22,764 bases of DNA from JBCBSS01 sp039819065 (GTDB lineage Bacteria; Bacteroidota; Bacteroidia; Cytophagales; Cyclobacteriaceae). Position 1 is the stretch's first letter, and the number at the start of each line of letters is the position of its first letter. A model generated the notes under the pieces. The model was given only the letters and a program-made list of their open reading frames with translations, had not been told where the DNA came from and searched no databases. Where the stretch lies: contig JBCBSS010000133.1 in NCBI GenBank assembly GCA_039819065.1, positions 1 through 22,764 of the forward strand, in the 5' to 3' direction. Shown here one piece after another: positions 22,698-22,764 of the stretch. The position numbers were made by a program, and so were the translations under genes.

Positions 22698-22764
22698 ATT
22701 GAAATGGCGAGGCTCAAAGTTGGGTCATTGCTTGGTTTCGCCTTGGAAATTGGCAGTTTGATTG
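22553..22764. repeat. Perfect 69-bp inverted repeat ending at the last base
   Basis: Positions 22553-22621 and 22696-22764 are exact reverse complements, separated by 74 nt. The left arm and spacer read as normal polyprenyl-synthetase coding sequence on the minus strand. The right arm repeats the same codons on the plus strand and breaks the minus-strand frame, which meets TGA at 22725-22727. Perfect identity inside a coding region and termination at the sequence edge point to a fold-back chimera at a contig end rather than a genuine element. Confidence 0.9.

Noticed and set aside
22704..22764. A new plus-strand gene starting at ATG 22704
   Set aside because: It is the mirror copy of the prenyl-synthetase codons made by the terminal inverted repeat.
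1..22764. CRISPR array, tRNA, rRNA, insertion sequence or prophage
   Set aside because: Reading both strands I found no regularly spaced repeats, no cloverleaf-like tRNA sequence and no transposase or phage protein.

Overview
The window looks like a Bacteroidota chromosome, most likely a Cytophagales-type marine lineage. The basis is two DUF6089-type outer-membrane barrels between nadK and uppS-bamA, a GIN-domain (DUF2807) lipoprotein, a TatC with the enlarged first periplasmic loop seen in this phylum, a TAnnTTTG-like promoter before glyA, and AT-rich intergenic DNA. This rests on protein-family recognition alone; there is no rRNA to confirm it.

Layout. (1) Positions 1-7305, all minus strand: a tight ten-gene run transcribed yqeY, cvpA, pabA/trpG, alpha/beta hydrolase, CBS protein, nadK, two DUF6089 barrels, uppS, bamA. 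BamA runs off the left edge. The run joins housekeeping enzymes to envelope assembly: UppS makes the lipid carrier and BamA inserts outer-membrane proteins. (2) Positions 7367-14647: pdxJ, a convergent GIN-domain lipoprotein, the plus-strand group glyA-tatC-rpiB, a convergent GT-C-like polytopic membrane protein, then rbfA and a LolC/E-type permease. (3) Positions 14648-15028: a 381-bp AT-rich gap, followed by a 978-residue SNF2 helicase. (4) Positions 18086-22266: a small membrane-anchored histidine-kinase-like protein whose ATP-binding half looks degenerate, a cytochrome P450 preceded by a perfect palindrome, and a fatty acyl-AMP ligase fused to a carrier domain. The last two form an apparent lipid-activation and oxidation cassette, the most interesting functional unit here. 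(5) Positions 22267-22764: a long hairpin between convergent genes, then the C-terminal end of a polyprenyl synthetase that lacks the expected second aspartate-rich motif, and finally a perfect 69-bp inverted repeat ending exactly at the last base. That repeat most likely marks a fold-back chimera at a contig end.

At least five genes have no plausible ATG start and must use GTG or TTG. I see no tRNA, rRNA, CRISPR array, insertion sequence or phage gene. The window is mostly ordinary core genome; the points worth following up are the P450/ligase cassette, the degenerate kinase, the incomplete prenyl synthase and the end palindrome.
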